Assembly (NCBI RefSeq): GCF_000220065.1
Contig: NZ_AFQU01000001.1
Span: 496,001 to 560,000, forward strand
Length of the DNA stretch: 64,000 nucleotides
Reading direction: 5' to 3'
From: Streptococcus sp. oral taxon 056 str. F0418
GTDB taxonomy: Bacteria > Bacillota > Bacilli > Lactobacillales > Streptococcaceae
Part shown: positions 11,635-22,108 of the stretch, piece by piece
Position numbering within the stretch: position 1 is the stretch's first letter
Layout of the letters: each line of letters starts with the position of its first letter
Translations under genes and position numbers: made by a program
Notes under the pieces: model-generated
What the model was told of the DNA's origin: nothing
The model's input: only the letters and a program-made list of their open reading frames with translations
Database searches by the model: none

Positions 11635-12085
11635 ACTTCACCTAAATTTCTAAAATTTCATTGTACATTATATCATTTTTTAAAGCGAAAAAAAAGCTAT
11701 ACCTATCTTCCACATATGATACGTTTTGAGCATAAACAAACCAAAATTTGGAGATAGGCGGTGAGCAATGAAGGTAAAAAACAAAATTGAACTCCTTTAT
11801 TTATACATATCTGGGTTCCCCACAGCACTACTCCTTTCCTTACTTTCGGTAATATAAGCATCCACTGTCTCATACACACTTGAAAAACTATTTTCTTCAT
11901 TGTACATTCATTAAAAGGAATGTCACTAAATTTCTATATATGAGTTCATTGTTTGTATTTTTTCAAACTTATTACAAAAGATAGTCAGATGTCTAGATAA
12001 AGTTTATTGAGCTCTTTTCTTTTAAAATAGAATCTTTTAAAGATTTTTTTGCTTTTTTATTTATTTTAGGTTAAAATAAAAAAGT
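11635..12085. other. intergenic region, possible gene remnant
   Basis: 450 bp between the divergent ftsW and GH25 genes. A 65-codon minus frame at 11703-11900 has poor composition. Another minus frame nearby reads YETVDAYITESKERSSAV before a stop, which looks more protein-like and may be a decayed fragment. I recognise no family. The right end holds the promoter of the GH25 gene. Confidence 0.4.
12049..12077 (+). promoter_or_regulatory. promoter of GH25 gene, possibly leaderless
   Basis: TTGCTT (12049-12054), 17 bp, TAAAAT (12072-12077). Transcription would start at about 12084, two bases before the ATG, and no ribosome site is visible upstream. A leaderless mRNA is likely. Confidence 0.5.
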
Positions 12086-12895
12086 ATGAGAAAGAAGATA
12101 AAACCAGTCGTTGTTTTCACTTTCTTCATCTGTTTTATTTCACTAATATTGATTAGTAGACAGATTACGAATGCAAATGGACAACGAGAAAAAGCTAAAG
12201 TGGCCCAGTCATCTTCTTCAAGCTCCTCGGAAAAATTAGACTTAACAAAGCCGATTATTGACTTATCAGGCTGGCAACTTCCAAGTGAGATTGATTATGA
12301 TCGATTAGCCAAAAACATCTCTGGTGTCATCGTGCGCATTCAGAGTGGTTCCTATACAAAAAAAGAAAATGCTGCTACCTATTCGAATGGACTAGATAAG
12401 GCATATAAGACTCACATTAAGGAATTTCAAAAACGTAATATTCCTGTTGCTGTCTATGCCTATGTCGCCGCTTCTTCAACAAAAGAAATGGAAAAAGAAG
12501 CCGAAAGTTTTTACAACGCCGCTTCTAAGTATAATCCTACTTATTATTGGTTAGATGTTGAAGAGAAAACCATGTCCGATATGAACGAAGGCGTTGAGGC
12601 TTTCCGCTCTAAATTATCATCATTAGGGGTAACAAACATTGGCATCTACGTAGGTACATACTTCATGGAAGAACATAGTATCGATACTAAGAAGTTTACT
12701 GCTGTTTGGATTCCTACTTATGGTACGGACAATGGCTACTATAACGCAGCTCCAAAAACAGAGATAGACTATGATTTACATCAATATACTTCTCAAGGAT
12801 CTTTAACCGGTTTTTCGCATCCACTAGATTTGAATCAAATTTCTACTTTGAAAGACCGTGAAAAGACGCATGCAAAATTATTTGGACAACCATAA
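12086..12895 (+). CDS. GH25 family lysozyme-like exported protein
   Basis: A 269-residue protein with an N-terminal signal anchor (residues about 7-25), a serine-rich linker (SSSSSSSEK), then a single GH25 domain from about residue 55. It has the first catalytic strand IIDLSGWQLP, YYWLDVEEKTM with the D-x-E acid pair, and the closing YDLHQYTSQGSL strand. It probably hydrolyses peptidoglycan between MurNAc and GlcNAc while anchored at the membrane. It is monocistronic, between its own promoter and terminator. It has no cell-wall-binding repeats, unlike the large lysozyme at the left edge. Confidence 0.88.
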   Translation: MRKKIKPVVVFTFFICFISLILISRQITNANGQREKAKVAQSSSSSSSEKLDLTKPIIDLSGWQLPSEIDYDRLAKNISGVIVRIQSGSYTKKENAATYSNGLDKAYKTHIKEFQKRNIPVAVYAYVAASSTKEMEKEAESFYNAASKYNPTYYWLDVEEKTMSDMNEGVEAFRSKLSSLGVTNIGIYVGTYFMEEHSIDTKKFTAVWIPTYGTDNGYYNAAPKTEIDYDLHQYTSQGSLTGFSHPLDLNQISTLKDREKTHAKLFGQP

Positions 12896-12900
12896 TCTGA

Positions 12901-12926
12901 AATCAAGCTTTTGCTTGATTTTTTTA
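12901..12926 (+). terminator. terminator of GH25 gene
   Basis: Stem AATCAAGC (12901-12908) with GCTTGATT (12913-12920), loop TTTT, followed by a T run. Confidence 0.9.
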
Positions 12927-12991
12927 TATCTATCTAATTAGAGCAAATGATTTTTGATCATCAGTTAGAAATTCTCACTAACTGTAAAATA

Positions 12992-13000
12992 TGTTATAAT
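12992..13000 (+). promoter_or_regulatory. extended -10 promoter of the DUF368 operon
   Basis: TGTTATAAT is a consensus extended -10 (TATAAT at 12995-13000). No strong -35 is visible. It drives the unit of three genes that starts at 13032. Confidence 0.7.
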
Positions 13001-13031
13001 TATCTACATTGAAGTTGTTAAGGAGATTAGA

Positions 13032-13874
13032 ATGTTTTCTTGGATAACAAGACTTTTTAAAGGAATAATTATCGCACTAGGATTTATTTTACCTGGTGTT
13101 TCTGGCGGAGTTCTAGCTGCTATTTTAGGTATTTATGAGAGAATGATTCGCTTTCTTGCTCATATCAGAGAAAACTTCAAGGATAATGTCTTCTATTTTC
13201 TCCCAGTTGGCGTTGGAATGATCTTAGGTATCGCTCTCTTCTCACTTCCTGTTGAGTACCTATTAGAACATTATAAAATCATTGTTCTTTGGGGGTTTGC
13301 AGGTGCTATTATCGGAACAATTCCTAGCTTAATTAAAGAGTCCGAGCGCGAATCTGAACGTGATAGAGTTGATATTATTTTCTTCTGGGTTACTTTTATA
13401 CTCTCTGGCCTTCTACTTTATTTCCTAAATAGCATCATTGGGACACTACCTGCTAACTTCATAACCTTTATACTAGCAGGGGCTTTAATTGCTTTGGGCA
13501 TTCTTGTACCAGGACTTAGCCCTTCCAATTTATTATTGATTTTAGGTTTATACAGCCCGATGTTGACAGGTTTTAAATCTCTGGATATTGTTGGGACATT
13601 TCTTCCGATTGCAATCGGGGGAGCTCTTACTCTCATTGCTTTCTCAAAGGCAATGGATTATGCACTTAAAAATTTTCATTCCCGTGTTTATCATTTCATC
13701 ATTGGAATCGTTCTATCAAGTACTGTACTGATTGTGATTCCAAATGCAGGAAATAGTGAAAGTATCAGTTACACTGGAACTTCAATGATAACATTTGTTC
13801 TAGCTGCATTTTTCTTCGGTCTAGGTATTTGGCTTGGACTTTGGATGAGTCAATTAGAAGAGAAATATAAATAA
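13032..13874 (+). CDS. DUF368 family (PopT-like) polyprenyl-phosphate transporter
   Basis: A 280-residue protein with about eight or nine hydrophobic helices and two internally similar glycine/proline motifs, LPGVSGGVLAAILGIYE near residue 20 and VPGLSPSNLLLILGLY near residue 165. These are typical of the DUF368 family, whose S. aureus member PopT recycles undecaprenyl phosphate across the membrane. It is expected to return the lipid carrier for wall synthesis. The ATG has an AAGGAG site. The stop overlaps the next start by one base, so the operon is translationally coupled. Confidence 0.85.
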   Translation: MFSWITRLFKGIIIALGFILPGVSGGVLAAILGIYERMIRFLAHIRENFKDNVFYFLPVGVGMILGIALFSLPVEYLLEHYKIIVLWGFAGAIIGTIPSLIKESERESERDRVDIIFFWVTFILSGLLLYFLNSIIGTLPANFITFILAGALIALGILVPGLSPSNLLLILGLYSPMLTGFKSLDIVGTFLPIAIGGALTLIAFSKAMDYALKNFHSRVYHFIIGIVLSSTVLIVIPNAGNSESISYTGTSMITFVLAAFFFGLGIWLGLWMSQLEEKYK

Positions 13875-14356
13875 TGGCAAAAAAATCAAAACCCAAAAAG
13901 ACCTTAGTAGAACAAATTCTTACCAAGGCTAAAATCAATCATGTCGGATTACACATTAATGCTCTAGATGAAAATGACTCTCATTCACTTGAACGATCAC
14001 AAATCTACAAGACACTTGCCCTAACAGGCGATAAAACTGGTCCAATCATCGGAATCCTTCCTATTACAGAGCATCTTTCAGAGAAAAAATTAGCAAAAAT
14101 TTCTGGCAATAAAAAAGTCAGTATGATCCCGCTAAAGGATCTAGAAAAAACAACAGGCTATATTCATGGTGCTAACAATCCTGTCGGCATTCGCCAAAAG
14201 CATCATTTCCCAATTTTCATTGATCAATCTGCCTTAGAGAGAGAAAATATTATTGTATCCGCTGGTGAAATCGGACGTAGTGTTCAAATAAATGCAAAAG
14301 ATCTAGCCACCTTTGTTGATGCTAGCTTTGCAGATCTACAAGAAAATGGATCCTAG
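13874..14356 (+). CDS. YbaK/EbsC family aminoacyl-tRNA deacylase
   Basis: A 160-residue cytosolic protein of the YbaK/EbsC fold, which removes mischarged amino acids (typically Cys from tRNA-Pro). Family features are the early LTKAKINHVGLHI, KTLALTGDKTGP with the conserved lysine region, KKVSMIPLKDLEKTTGYIHG, and the PIFIDQSALE / VSAGEIGRSVQI stretch. It overlaps the transporter stop by one base and is followed 11 bp later by the phosphatase gene. The ebsC symbol would fit, but the substrate is not shown. Confidence 0.88.
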   Translation: MAKKSKPKKTLVEQILTKAKINHVGLHINALDENDSHSLERSQIYKTLALTGDKTGPIIGILPITEHLSEKKLAKISGNKKVSMIPLKDLEKTTGYIHGANNPVGIRQKHHFPIFIDQSALERENIIVSAGEIGRSVQINAKDLATFVDASFADLQENGS

Positions 14357-14367
14357 AAAGAGGGAGT

Positions 14368-15009
14368 ATGAAATTATACTTTATTCGACATGGAAAAACG
14401 CAATGGAACTTAGAAGGGCGCTTTCAAGGAGCAGGTGGTGATTCGCCTTTGCTACCTACTGCTGTGGAAGAGTTGCACCTGCTTGGTAAGCATCTCGCTC
14501 ATACTCGATTTGATAGAATGTATTCAAGCGATTTACCGAGAGCTGTTAAAACGGCAGAAATTATCAACTCAGAAAACAATGAGCCGCAAAATATTATTCA
14601 AACAGAAGAATTACGAGAGTGGAAACTAGGTAAATTAGAAGGAGCAAAATGGGCGACTATTGCAGCTATTTATCCGCACCAAATGGAAGCCTTTCGACAT
14701 AATTTAGCTAAGTTTGATCATAGTATTTTCGATGCCGAGTCTGTCTACCAAACCACTCAAAGAACTATTCATTTTATTAAATCTCTAAAAAAATTAAAAG
14801 CTAATAATATCTTATTCGTAGGGCATGGTGCAAATCTCACAGCCTCCATCAGGACTCTCTTAGGCTACGACGTAGGAAGTTTACGAAAAAACGGTGGACT
14901 AAGCAACGGCAGTGTCACTATTTTAGAAACAAATGATTTTGAACATTTTTCATTACTTGATTGGAATAATACAGATCATCTTGAAAAACTAGAAACTGTG
15001 AAATCATAG
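14368..15009 (+). CDS. histidine phosphatase family protein
   Basis: A 213-residue protein of the phosphoglycerate-mutase-like superfamily. The N-terminal FIRHGKTQWNLEGRFQG holds the phosphorylated RHG histidine. SSDLPRAVKTAEI follows, then FVGHGANLTA with the second catalytic histidine. The N-terminal segment is normal length. Substrate unknown; relatives are sugar-phosphate or broad phosphatases. It has a GAGGG ribosome site and is the last gene of the three-gene unit. Confidence 0.88.
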   Translation: MKLYFIRHGKTQWNLEGRFQGAGGDSPLLPTAVEELHLLGKHLAHTRFDRMYSSDLPRAVKTAEIINSENNEPQNIIQTEELREWKLGKLEGAKWATIAAIYPHQMEAFRHNLAKFDHSIFDAESVYQTTQRTIHFIKSLKKLKANNILFVGHGANLTASIRTLLGYDVGSLRKNGGLSNGSVTILETNDFEHFSLLDWNNTDHLEKLETVKS

Positions 15010-15064
15010 ATTCATAGTTTTTGTTTTCTAAAAATTAAATATAGATGAATTTCCATAGATTTTG

Positions 15065-15073
15065 TGTTAAAAT
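15065..15073 (+). promoter_or_regulatory. lysS promoter, extended -10
   Basis: TGTTAAAAT (15065-15073) forms an extended -10 about 27 bp upstream of the lysS ATG. The -35 is weak. Confidence 0.5.
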
Positions 15074-15075
15074 AG

Positions 15076-16590
<1,515 letters not shown>

Positions 16591-16597
16591 AATCTAT

Positions 16598-16631
16598 AAA
16601 AATACCACTGGTTTGCCAGCGGTATTTTTTG
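16598..16631 (+). terminator. lysS terminator
   Basis: AAAATACCACTGG pairs with CCAGCGGTATTTT (one internal mismatch), loop TTTG, followed by a T run. Confidence 0.9.
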
Positions 16632-16644
16632 TCTCATAATAAAG

Positions 16645-16818
16645 AGTTTGGGACAAAAGTCCTAGCCTCTCAATTGTCTTTGGATTGTCGAGCAAGACGC
16701 AGTGGTTGAGTGAGCTCTACTACGCTGATTTCATCAGCTTTTACAGCCCTACTCAACTGTGCGGAGGTGGGACGACGAAATCGAATTCTAACGAATTACC
16801 GATTTCTGTCCCACTCTC
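16645..16818. repeat. dispersed intergenic repeat, copy A
   Basis: About 174 bp, nearly identical (I count about five differences) to the reverse complement of 23355-23529. The ends are short inverted repeats (TGGGACA / TGTCCCA). It sits between the convergent lysS and efflux permease genes. It encodes no convincing protein; a frame reading into it is shared by both copies. Confidence 0.93.
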
Positions 16819-16837
16819 TTTATTATTGTTTCATTTA

Positions 16838-18109
16838 TCATTCATATCTTAGAGCTTCGATTGGATCTAATTTAGAAGCTTTATTAGCTGGTAAAATACC
16901 AAAGACTACACCAACCATTGCCGAGAAGACAAGACTTCCAATCGCAGCTGTAGTGGATACAATTGGTGGCCCACCAAAGACATTCTCTGGCACAACTGCA
17001 GCAATCAGGGAATTGATCCCGTATGCCAACCCTAAACCTAGGAGTCCTCCAATCAGAGTCAGAACCATTGATTCAATCAAGAACTGAGTCAAGATGTTTC
17101 CTCTAGTTGCTCCTAATGCCTTTCTAAGACCAATTTCACGTGTGCGTTCAGTGACAGATACCAGCATGATATTCATGACACCAATTCCACCAACAAAAAG
17201 AGAGATACCTGCAATCGCGCCAATTACTCCTGTCATTGTACCAGTGATTTGCTTATACTGTTCCAGTATACTATCCATGTTCAAGATCTGGTATTCACCT
17301 TTACGAGCACCTGATAATTGAGTTAATTTCTTTGCTGCTTCTATACCAACTTCGTTGATGCGGCTAACTTCTGGAACATAGACATATACAGTTGAAATTT
17401 CTTCTGAATGAAATTCAGAAGCTACCTGGGTATTAGCCATTAAAGCACTACCGGACCCCATACTCATACTTTGACCTGCATTTGGATCCTTATAAACACC
17501 GATAACACGATAATTACTTTCACCTACGGACACAACCTTATTTAAGGCTTCAGTGCTACCGCCAAAAAGCTTACCTGCCAGAGCTTCATCAATCATCATG
17601 ACATTTGAGAAACGCTGATAGTCAATCGGTAATAGCGTACGACCAGCTAAGATTTCATATTTTCTAATTTCAAAGAAAGTCTGACTTACACCGGTGATAA
17701 AGACGCCATCTGCCTTTTTATTTGAATAAGAGAAGGTAGCGGATGGTCCACCATTTGTTGTATAGTAGCCTTTTACACCATCAATTTTCAGTAGTTCTTT
17801 TGCCCATGCTTCTTGAAGGATCGGTGGTGCTTCGTAGTCTTCATTATCTACAGCTTGATCCTCTCCATTTCCCGCTTGCACGTCTAGAATATTCATCCCT
17901 GCAACATAGTTACTTTTTGTATTGGAGTAATTCAGTTGAACATACTGTTGATCTTTTGTAAAGCTCTTTGTAACACCTTGTTGCATTCCATTTCCCAAGG
18001 CCATAATCACAACCACAGAAGCCACGCCAATAATAATCCCAATCATCGTCAAGAAGGAGCGCATCTTATGCCCCATGATAGAGCTAATAGCAAATCTCCA
18101 ATTTTGCAT
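16838..18109 (-). CDS. MacB-like ABC transporter permease
   Basis: A 423-residue membrane protein with one N-terminal helix (about 17-40), a long extracellular MacB periplasmic-core-like domain (about 45-285), and three C-terminal helices of the FtsX fold (from SLFVGGIGVMNIM and RTREIGLRKALGATR onwards). It works with the ATPase and the membrane-fusion protein encoded just upstream. The three match the order of the pneumococcal MacAB-like system implicated in export of antimicrobial peptides and related compounds. It lies 0 bp from the ATPase gene. Confidence 0.9.
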   Translation of the reverse strand: MQNWRFAISSIMGHKMRSFLTMIGIIIGVASVVVIMALGNGMQQGVTKSFTKDQQYVQLNYSNTKSNYVAGMNILDVQAGNGEDQAVDNEDYEAPPILQEAWAKELLKIDGVKGYYTTNGGPSATFSYSNKKADGVFITGVSQTFFEIRKYEILAGRTLLPIDYQRFSNVMMIDEALAGKLFGGSTEALNKVVSVGESNYRVIGVYKDPNAGQSMSMGSGSALMANTQVASEFHSEEISTVYVYVPEVSRINEVGIEAAKKLTQLSGARKGEYQILNMDSILEQYKQITGTMTGVIGAIAGISLFVGGIGVMNIMLVSVTERTREIGLRKALGATRGNILTQFLIESMVLTLIGGLLGLGLAYGINSLIAAVVPENVFGGPPIVSTTAAIGSLVFSAMVGVVFGILPANKASKLDPIEALRYE

Positions 18110-18805
18110 CTATGCATCTCCTTTCTGTTTAGAGTCAGATGAAATTACACCATCACGAATAACAATCTGTCGTTTCGCATAGGCTGCAATTTCTGGTTCG
18201 TGAGTTACCATAATGATCGTCTTCCCTTCATTATTTAACTCTGTCAACAAATCCATAATTTGCTCACCCGTTTTGGTATCCAATGCTCCTGTAGGTTCAT
18301 CTGCCAAAATGATAGATGGACGGTTAACTAAAGCACGTGCAATAGCCACACGTTGTTTTTGCCCCCCTGATAACTCGGAAGGTAAATGGTGCATCCGTGT
18401 TTCCAATTCGACCTTCTCTAAGTATTGCTCAGCTAACTTTTTTCGTTTTGCTTGTGCGACACCAGCGTAAATCAAAGGTAATTCAACATTCTGAAGAGCA
18501 TTCAACTTTGATAAGAGAAAGAATTGTTGAAATACAAATCCGATCTGCTTATTTCGAATTTTAGCAGCTTTTTTCTCTCCTAATTGAGCGACTTCTGTTC
18601 CATCCAAATGATAGGTTCCACTAGAGGGACGATCAAGCATTCCAATGATATTCATCAAAGTAGACTTCCCCGAACCAGAAGGTCCCATGATAGCCAAAAA
18701 TTCCCCTTCTTGCACTTCAAGGTTAATATCTTTTAAAACTTGAAGCTCTTGATCTCCATTTCGATAACTCTTGTTGATGTTCTGTAAATCAATTAATTTC
18801 TTCAT
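18110..18805 (-). CDS. MacB-like ABC transporter ATP-binding protein
   Basis: A 231-residue ATPase with Walker A GPSGSGKST, Q-loop, signature LSGGQKQR, Walker B IILADEPTGALD and the switch histidine in VTHEPE. It is of the LolD/MacB type. Its start overlaps the end of the membrane-fusion gene by 17 bp and its end abuts the permease gene. It powers the efflux or mechanotransmission complex at the inner face of the membrane. Confidence 0.95.
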   Translation of the reverse strand: MKKLIDLQNINKSYRNGDQELQVLKDINLEVQEGEFLAIMGPSGSGKSTLMNIIGMLDRPSSGTYHLDGTEVAQLGEKKAAKIRNKQIGFVFQQFFLLSKLNALQNVELPLIYAGVAQAKRKKLAEQYLEKVELETRMHHLPSELSGGQKQRVAIARALVNRPSIILADEPTGALDTKTGEQIMDLLTELNNEGKTIIMVTHEPEIAAYAKRQIVIRDGVISSDSKQKGDA

Positions 18806-19955
18806 AGTTTTTTACCTCCTGCCCATCTTTCAAATCAGCAGTTGGATTTACAATCACTTTGTCATCTTTTGTCAAACCTGATGAAACTTCTTGATTTTCA
18901 GCATCTGCATTTCCCAAAGTGACTTCTACTTTCTTAGCTTTACCTTTTTCATCTATTTTCCAAACGTAATTTTTGCCATCTTCTGTGACAACACTACTTA
19001 CTGGAATAAGAATGGCTTTGCTATTGTTTTTCACCTCAATATTGATAGAGAATCCTTGTTTCAATTCTCCAATTTCGCTTGTAAAGTCAATAGTAAATGG
19101 GTATTTTGCACCTGTACCTCCAGTACCGCCACCAGATGTCGGACTGGCACTTGCTTGCTGAGCATCTTTAGGATAGTTTGAGATATAACTAATTTTTCCA
19201 GCCCAAGTTTTATCTGGATATACTTTTGAAGTAATTGTAACTTCTTGACCAACAGATAAATGAGCTAAATTGTATTCAGACAACTCACCTTTTACTTGAA
19301 GGTTCCCATTATTAACAATATGTACCAATGTTTGAGTAGAGCCCGTCGTAGATTTTGAAACATCACGATTTACTTCTACAACAGTTCCCTCAACTGTACT
19401 CAATACAGTTGTTGCATCAAGTAATAGCTTGGAACTATTTACTTTATCAGCTGCATCTGCACGATTGTCATATAAATCTTTTAATTGAGAATCAAGTGAC
19501 TGTGTTTGAGCTGGTGTAGTTGTTTCTGAACCTTCTTCGCCTTCAGCAGTTGGGGTAGTAACAGTTCCATTTGTTCGTAATTCATAAATTTGACGATCAA
19601 TTTTATTAAGAGCACGAACAGCAGAATCATAATTTGCTTGGGCTTCTGTGTTTCGGTATTGTACCAATGCTTGACCAACCGCTACTTGATCACCGACGTT
19701 TACCAGAACATTTTCTAAATCTCCTTTAGTAGAGTCAAAATAGATATATTGCTCATTATTTGCGGACACTTGTCCTGATAAAAGAACTGAGGAAGCCACA
19801 GAGCCTTCTTTCGCCTTTTGAACAAGCGGTTTAGAATCAATCGCTTCCTGTTTGGCGTTTTGATTATTTAAAAATAACAATAGGACTGCACCTAGCACAA
19901 TGGCAACAGGAATTATAATCAAAGTAGCCAACTGCCATTTTTTTAATTTCTTCAT
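18789..19955 (-). CDS. membrane-fusion (HlyD/MacA-like) efflux subunit
   Basis: A 388-residue protein with an N-terminal membrane anchor (about 9-30), a lipoyl-like half (GQVSANNEQYIYFDSTKG, then VLVNVGDQVAVGQALVQY), a short alpha-hairpin with a Thr/Glu/Gln-rich insert, the second lipoyl half (STVEGTVVEVN), and a beta-barrel domain ending in GQEVKNYEEIN. This is the RND/HlyD adaptor architecture. It is the first gene of the efflux operon, with a GGAG site and a promoter region carrying ComE/BlpR-like direct repeats. Confidence 0.92.
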   Translation of the reverse strand: MKKLKKWQLATLIIIPVAIVLGAVLLLFLNNQNAKQEAIDSKPLVQKAKEGSVASSVLLSGQVSANNEQYIYFDSTKGDLENVLVNVGDQVAVGQALVQYRNTEAQANYDSAVRALNKIDRQIYELRTNGTVTTPTAEGEEGSETTTPAQTQSLDSQLKDLYDNRADAADKVNSSKLLLDATTVLSTVEGTVVEVNRDVSKSTTGSTQTLVHIVNNGNLQVKGELSEYNLAHLSVGQEVTITSKVYPDKTWAGKISYISNYPKDAQQASASPTSGGGTGGTGAKYPFTIDFTSEIGELKQGFSINIEVKNNSKAILIPVSSVVTEDGKNYVWKIDEKGKAKKVEVTLGNADAENQEVSSGLTKDDKVIVNPTADLKDGQEVKNYEEIN

Positions 19956-19993
19956 TTTAATCTCCTTTTTATTAAAAGTGTTTGATTTTTTTC

Positions 19994-20072
19994 ATTATAA
20001 CATAATTATAACCTGAAACTAATTTTTTAGATATCTCAATTCCTGAAATGCCTTATTTTGTTCCTGAAATGT
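19994..20072 (-). promoter_or_regulatory. efflux operon promoter with ComE/BlpR-type direct repeat
   Basis: On the minus strand ACATTTCAG (20072-20064), 12 bp, GCATTTCAG (20051-20043), then a third partial copy (GTTTCAGG near 20018-20011). A TGTTATAAT extended -10 follows (TATAAT at 19999-19994). Nine-base direct repeats with a 12-bp spacer are the known site form of the LytTR regulators ComE and BlpR. Binding here is inferred. Confidence 0.55.
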
Positions 20073-20097
20073 TATTTTTTTGTCTCGTAGCAGATTT

Positions 20098-20126
20098 TTG
20101 CATTCATTTATTAAAAACGATACAAT
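20098..20126 (+). promoter_or_regulatory. gor promoter
   Basis: TTGCAT (20098-20103), 17 bp, TACAAT (20121-20126), 35 bp before the gor ATG, with AAGGAG between. Confidence 0.75.
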
Positions 20127-20160
20127 TACTTCATACTGAAAAGAAGGAGCATAAAAGATA

Positions 20161-21510
20161 ATGAAAGAATTTGATATGATTGCTATTGGTGGAGGTAGCG
20201 GAGGGATTGCTACTATGAATCGAGCCGGTGAATACGGAGCCAAAGTTGCAGTTATCGAAGAAAAAAAATTGGGTGGTACTTGTGTCAATGTTGGTTGTGT
20301 TCCCAAAAAAATCATGTGGTATGGAGCGCAAATCGCTGAAGCGGTTCATCAATACGGTCCATACTACGGCTTCACTTCTGATAATCAAAAGTTTGACTTT
20401 GCTACTTTGCGTAAAAACCGTGAAGCCTACATTGACCGAGCTCGCTCTTCCTATAATGGGAGTTTTAAACGCAACGGTGTTGAATTGATTGAAGGCAGAG
20501 CTCGTTTTATTGATAAGAATACCGTTGAAGTCGGAGGCGAGCTAATTCATGCCAAGCATATCCTTATCGCTACAGGAGCACACGCCTCTATTCCGAATCT
20601 TCCTGGTGCCGAATATGGTGAAACTTCTGATGATGTCTTTAAATGCGAAGAATTACCAGACTCTGTAGCTATTATAGGAGCAGGCTATATTGCAGTTGAA
20701 CTTGCTGGCGTTCTCCATTCTTTGGGAGTGAAGACGGACCTTTTTGTCCGCCGAGATCGGCCACTGCGCAATTTTGATGATTATATCATAGATGGTTTAA
20801 TGGAAGAAATGGGAAAAACTGGACTGAATCTTCATATTCATAAAATTCCGCAAAAAATAGAGAAGCTTGCAAACGATCAGCTAAAAATCTCTTTTGAAGA
20901 TGATAGTAGCCATATCGCTCAGCATATTATCTGGGCAATTGGTCGCAAACCAAATGTTCAAAATCTTAATCTAGAGGCAGTTGGGGTAACTCTCAATGAA
21001 CGAGGCTTCATCGCTGTTGATGAATTTCAAAACACTCTAGTTCCAGGTATTTATGCCTTAGGAGATGTGACAGGAGAAAAGGAACTCACGCCCGTAGCCA
21101 TCAAGGCCGGTCGCACTTTGGCTGAGCGCCTCTTTAATGGAAAAAAAGACGCTAAGATGGACTATTCAAACATTCCAACTGTTGTCTTCTCCCATCCTGC
21201 TATTGGGACAGTAGGGCTGACAGAGGAGCAGGCAGTCAAAACTTACGGAGCAGATAATATTTATATCTATACTTCAAGCTTTACTTCCATGTATTCAGCA
21301 GTAACACAGCATCGCCAACAAGCCAAGTTCAAGCTTATTACAGCTGGTAAGGATGAAAAAGTCGTCGGTTTACATGGAATTGGCTACGGTGTGGACGAAA
21401 TGATTCAAGGCTTCGCCGTTGCCATCAAGATGGGGGCAACCAAGTCTGACTTTGATGCCACTGTTGCTATTCATCCTACTGGATCTGAAGAGTTTGTAAC
21501 AATGCGCTAA
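20161..21510 (+). CDS. gor: glutathione-disulfide reductase
   Basis: A 449-residue FAD/NADPH flavoprotein. It has FAD-binding [14 protein letters not shown] at the N-terminus, the redox disulfide [13 protein letters not shown], the NADPH-binding [13 protein letters not shown] at about 175 with nearby arginines (FVRRDRPLR) selecting [13 protein letters not shown], and the dimer domain ending in [13 protein letters not shown] with the active-site histidine-glutamate pair. It keeps glutathione reduced in oxidative stress; streptococci import glutathione. It is divergent from the efflux operon, as in pneumococcus. Confidence 0.95.
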   Translation: MKEFDMIAIGGGSGGIATMNRAGEYGAKVAVIEEKKLGGTCVNVGCVPKKIMWYGAQIAEAVHQYGPYYGFTSDNQKFDFATLRKNREAYIDRARSSYNGSFKRNGVELIEGRARFIDKNTVEVGGELIHAKHILIATGAHASIPNLPGAEYGETSDDVFKCEELPDSVAIIGAGYIAVELAGVLHSLGVKTDLFVRRDRPLRNFDDYIIDGLMEEMGKTGLNLHIHKIPQKIEKLANDQLKISFEDDSSHIAQHIIWAIGRKPNVQNLNLEAVGVTLNERGFIAVDEFQNTLVPGIYALGDVTGEKELTPVAIKAGRTLAERLFNGKKDAKMDYSNIPTVVFSHPAIGTVGLTEEQAVKTYGADNIYIYTSSFTSMYSAVTQHRQQAKFKLITAGKDEKVVGLHGIGYGVDEMIQGFAVAIKMGATKSDFDATVAIHPTGSEEFVTMR

Positions 21511-21526
21511 TACACGATAAACAGCT

Positions 21527-21555
21527 AAAGAGGTTGGAATCTCCAACCTCTTTTT
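21527..21555 (+). terminator. gor terminator
   Basis: AAAGAGGTTGGA (21527-21538) pairs with TCCAACCTCTTT, followed by a T run. Confidence 0.92.
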
Positions 21556-21907
21556 GTCTTTTCTGACTAAAGATCTAATCCTTTCATAACCTTACTTTTT
21601 ACATCTGATTAACAGAATAGTTAACGAGCATAAACCTTTTGATTTAAACATAATCTTACTCTACCAATCGTAATAATCTAATAAACTATCTATACTTAAC
21701 CTTTATAACATACAATTCATAAATAGAAATTAAATGTTTAACCACTCTCTTGACTTTTTTCATTACTATCTACTTCTTTTACTTCGTAGAAATAAGCTTC
21801 GTTTTCTCACATTGCCCTCTTTTCGTTAGTATGCCCTCTCCTTGGGTCTATGCAAATTCACAAGAATCTGCTATTATAGAAAAAACTAACAAAAGAAAGA
21901 AAAATCA
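21556..21907. other. AT-rich intergenic region
   Basis: About 350 bp with no convincing frame on either strand. Near its right end TGCTATTAT (about 21870) could be an extended -10 for the small gene that follows. I see nothing else. Confidence 0.5.
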
Positions 21908-22015
21908 ATGAGCAAAACAAAGAAGTTGATAGCTGCACTTAGTATTGTTTTCTTTAATATTTTTGGACTAATTGCTTTTATTTTTCTTTTTATCAAAAGC
22001 AAAAAGAAAAACTAA
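21908..22015 (+). CDS. small single-helix membrane protein (35 aa)
   Basis: ATG to TAA encodes 35 residues: a basic start (MSKTKK), about 22 hydrophobic residues (LIAALSIVFFNIFGLIAFIF), and a basic tail (KSKKKN). The ribosome site is weak (AAGAAAGA). The pattern of a lysine-flanked membrane helix is unlikely by chance in this AT-rich gap and suggests a real small membrane protein. Function unknown. It is 93 bp upstream of bioY in the same direction. Confidence 0.5.
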   Translation: MSKTKKLIAALSIVFFNIFGLIAFIFLFIKSKKKN

Positions 22016-22108
22016 TCAATTAAGTGTCTAGTCCGATAAAAATCGCTTGACTTTTTTATGACTTCAATTTAAAATAGTTACCACAAAACATAAAAGAGGT
22101 TTACTATT

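Noticed and set aside
11703..11900. 65-codon minus frame
   Set aside because: Unusual composition, no homologous look, no good ribosome site; kept only as part of a possible remnant region.
16710..17087. Plus-strand frame starting in repeat copy A (also seen reversed at 23215-23463)
   Set aside because: The shared start comes from the intergenic repeat; the rest is antisense to the permease gene. No ribosome site or protein-like pattern.
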